A DNA stretch of 64,000 nt from Algoriphagus lutimaris (GTDB taxonomy: Bacteria > Bacteroidota > Bacteroidia > Cytophagales > Cyclobacteriaceae). Numbering within the stretch: position 1 is the first letter of the stretch; each line of letters starts with the position of its first letter. The stretch covers positions 1,455,786 through 1,519,785 of the forward strand of contig NZ_JAFIDJ010000001.1 in assembly GCF_017051705.1 (NCBI RefSeq), in the 5' to 3' direction. Position numbers and translations under genes: made by a program. This document shows, one piece after another, positions 63,396-64,000 of this stretch. Under the pieces are notes generated by a model that saw only the letters and a program-made list of their open reading frames with translations, was not told where the DNA came from and searched no databases.

Positions 63396-64000
63396 ATGAT
63401 TTGGGCATATCCCGACGTAAAACTCACACTCTTATTAGCCGGTATTTTTGGCTTGTTATATTTCATTTACCTAACTAGGTATTGGTCAATCAATAAGCGG
63501 CTAGAAGTAGAAAAAAGAAGACTATTCACCAAAATGGTCATTAGAACTACTTATTTCGTATTGTTTCTAATTGCATTTGCAGGCCCCTCCATTGGTACCT
63601 CCACAAAAGAGATCAAAGAAGAAGGCAAAGATATCTTCATTGCGGTAGACCTTTCCCAGTCAATGAATGCTACTGACATTGGCCCTAGTAGGCTTCAGCG
63701 GGTGAAGTTTGAATTAAAAGAACTTACTAAAAGCTTCCCTTCAGACCGAATTGGATTGATCATATTTAGTTCAGAGGCATTTTTACAATGCCCTTTGACC
63801 TTTGACCAAAGTGTTCTTCAACTATATATTGATGGATTGAATACAGGGTTAGTTCCCAATTTTGGAACAGATTTGAATTCCCCTCTTCGAATTGCACTAG
63901 ATCGATTTGAAAAAGATGAAAGTCAAGAAGTGAAATCCAAATCAGTTATTTTGATTTCTGACGGAGAAAACTTTGGGGATGAATTGGAAACCATAGGAAG
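63396..64000 (+). CDS. BatA/BatB-type VWA domain protein (5' part)
   Basis: Starts at ATG 63396 and is open to the window edge, with 201 codons visible. An N-terminal segment (LTLLLAGIFGLLYFIYL) and a second membrane helix (YFVLFLIAFAGPS) precede a von Willebrand A domain with the MIDAS motif DLSQS (in IFIAVDLSQSMNATD), the pattern of aerotolerance BatA/BatB proteins. These work with MoxR and BatD in a stress-related membrane complex; MoxR and BatD are not in the window. It is divergent from the TonB receptor with 144 bp between starts. Confidence 0.9.
   Translation, partial: MIWAYPDVKLTLLLAGIFGLLYFIYLTRYWSINKRLEVEKRRLFTKMVIRTTYFVLFLIAFAGPSIGTSTKEIKEEGKDIFIAVDLSQSMNATDIGPSRLQRVKFELKELTKSFPSDRIGLIIFSSEAFLQCPLTFDQSVLQLYIDGLNTGLVPNFGTDLNSPLRIALDRFEKDESQEVKSKSVILISDGENFGDELETIG

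Overview
The window looks like a chromosomal segment of a Bacteroidota bacterium, most likely family Cyclobacteriaceae (Algoriphagus-like). This is inferred from low GC, A-rich leaders instead of Shine-Dalgarno sites, a TAnnTTTG-type promoter vocabulary, a TonB-dependent receptor paired with a DUF4249 lipoprotein, a fused E1 alpha/beta 2-oxoacid dehydrogenase, split transketolase, BlaI/M56-TonB_C signalling, and family-typical DUFs (3109, 4377, 5690, 6428). No phage, insertion sequence, CRISPR array, tRNA or rRNA was seen. The only structural RNA is RNase P RNA (rnpB).

Layout. 0-10 kb: 3' end of a class III cyclase/TPR protein, an S8 lipoprotein protease, PPK2, a DUF5009 membrane acyltransferase, an EEP-fold enzyme, a DUF4287/DUF5655 protein and a DPP-IV-like S9 peptidase. 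10-19 kb: DUF3109, DUF4442, rnpB, an HTH-less sigma-54-type response regulator, a 39-residue lipoprotein, a solitary LuxE-like protein, the fused E1 dehydrogenase and, divergently, alanine dehydrogenase. 19-33 kb: mostly housekeeping genes (GH3 acyl-adenylase coupled to a LysE exporter, YggS, PBP4, LD-carboxypeptidase, GDSL hydrolase, FAH-family enzyme, M23 peptidase, Bcp, split transketolase). 33-39 kb: a GH99-like lipoprotein, then a small catabolic locus: XRE-cupin regulator, DUF5690 transporter, phosphonate-associated alcohol dehydrogenase (HpnZ type) and phosphonatase-like HAD hydrolase.

40-50 kb: secreted proteins: two M14 peptidases, a second S8 lipoprotein protease, an Lgt-like membrane protein with an appended beta-rich domain, and a periplasmic pair (Tat-exported Gfo/Idh/MocA oxidoreductase and DUF1080 hydrolase) fitting 3-keto-glycoside metabolism. 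50-59 kb: a BlaI / M56-TonB_C / TonB_C operon, then a three-gene signalling operon of two histidine kinases with near-duplicate kinase cores and a CheY-like receiver. 58.7-64 kb: an arsenic operon (DUF6428 plus thioredoxin-type arsenate reductase) with two ArsR-like palindromes but no arsR, a DUF4249/TonB receptor pair, and the start of a BatA/B-type VWA gene running off the window.

I found no clearly new defence or mobile system. The loci most worth follow-up are the phosphonate-type locus (34.99-39.0 kb), the GH3-LysE pair (20.1-22.3 kb), the Lgt/beta-domain fusion (43.8-45.6 kb), the two ArsR-type operators (59.8-60.0 kb), and the HTH-less sigma-54 regulator immediately after rnpB. Family names come from recognised sequence patterns, not database searches.
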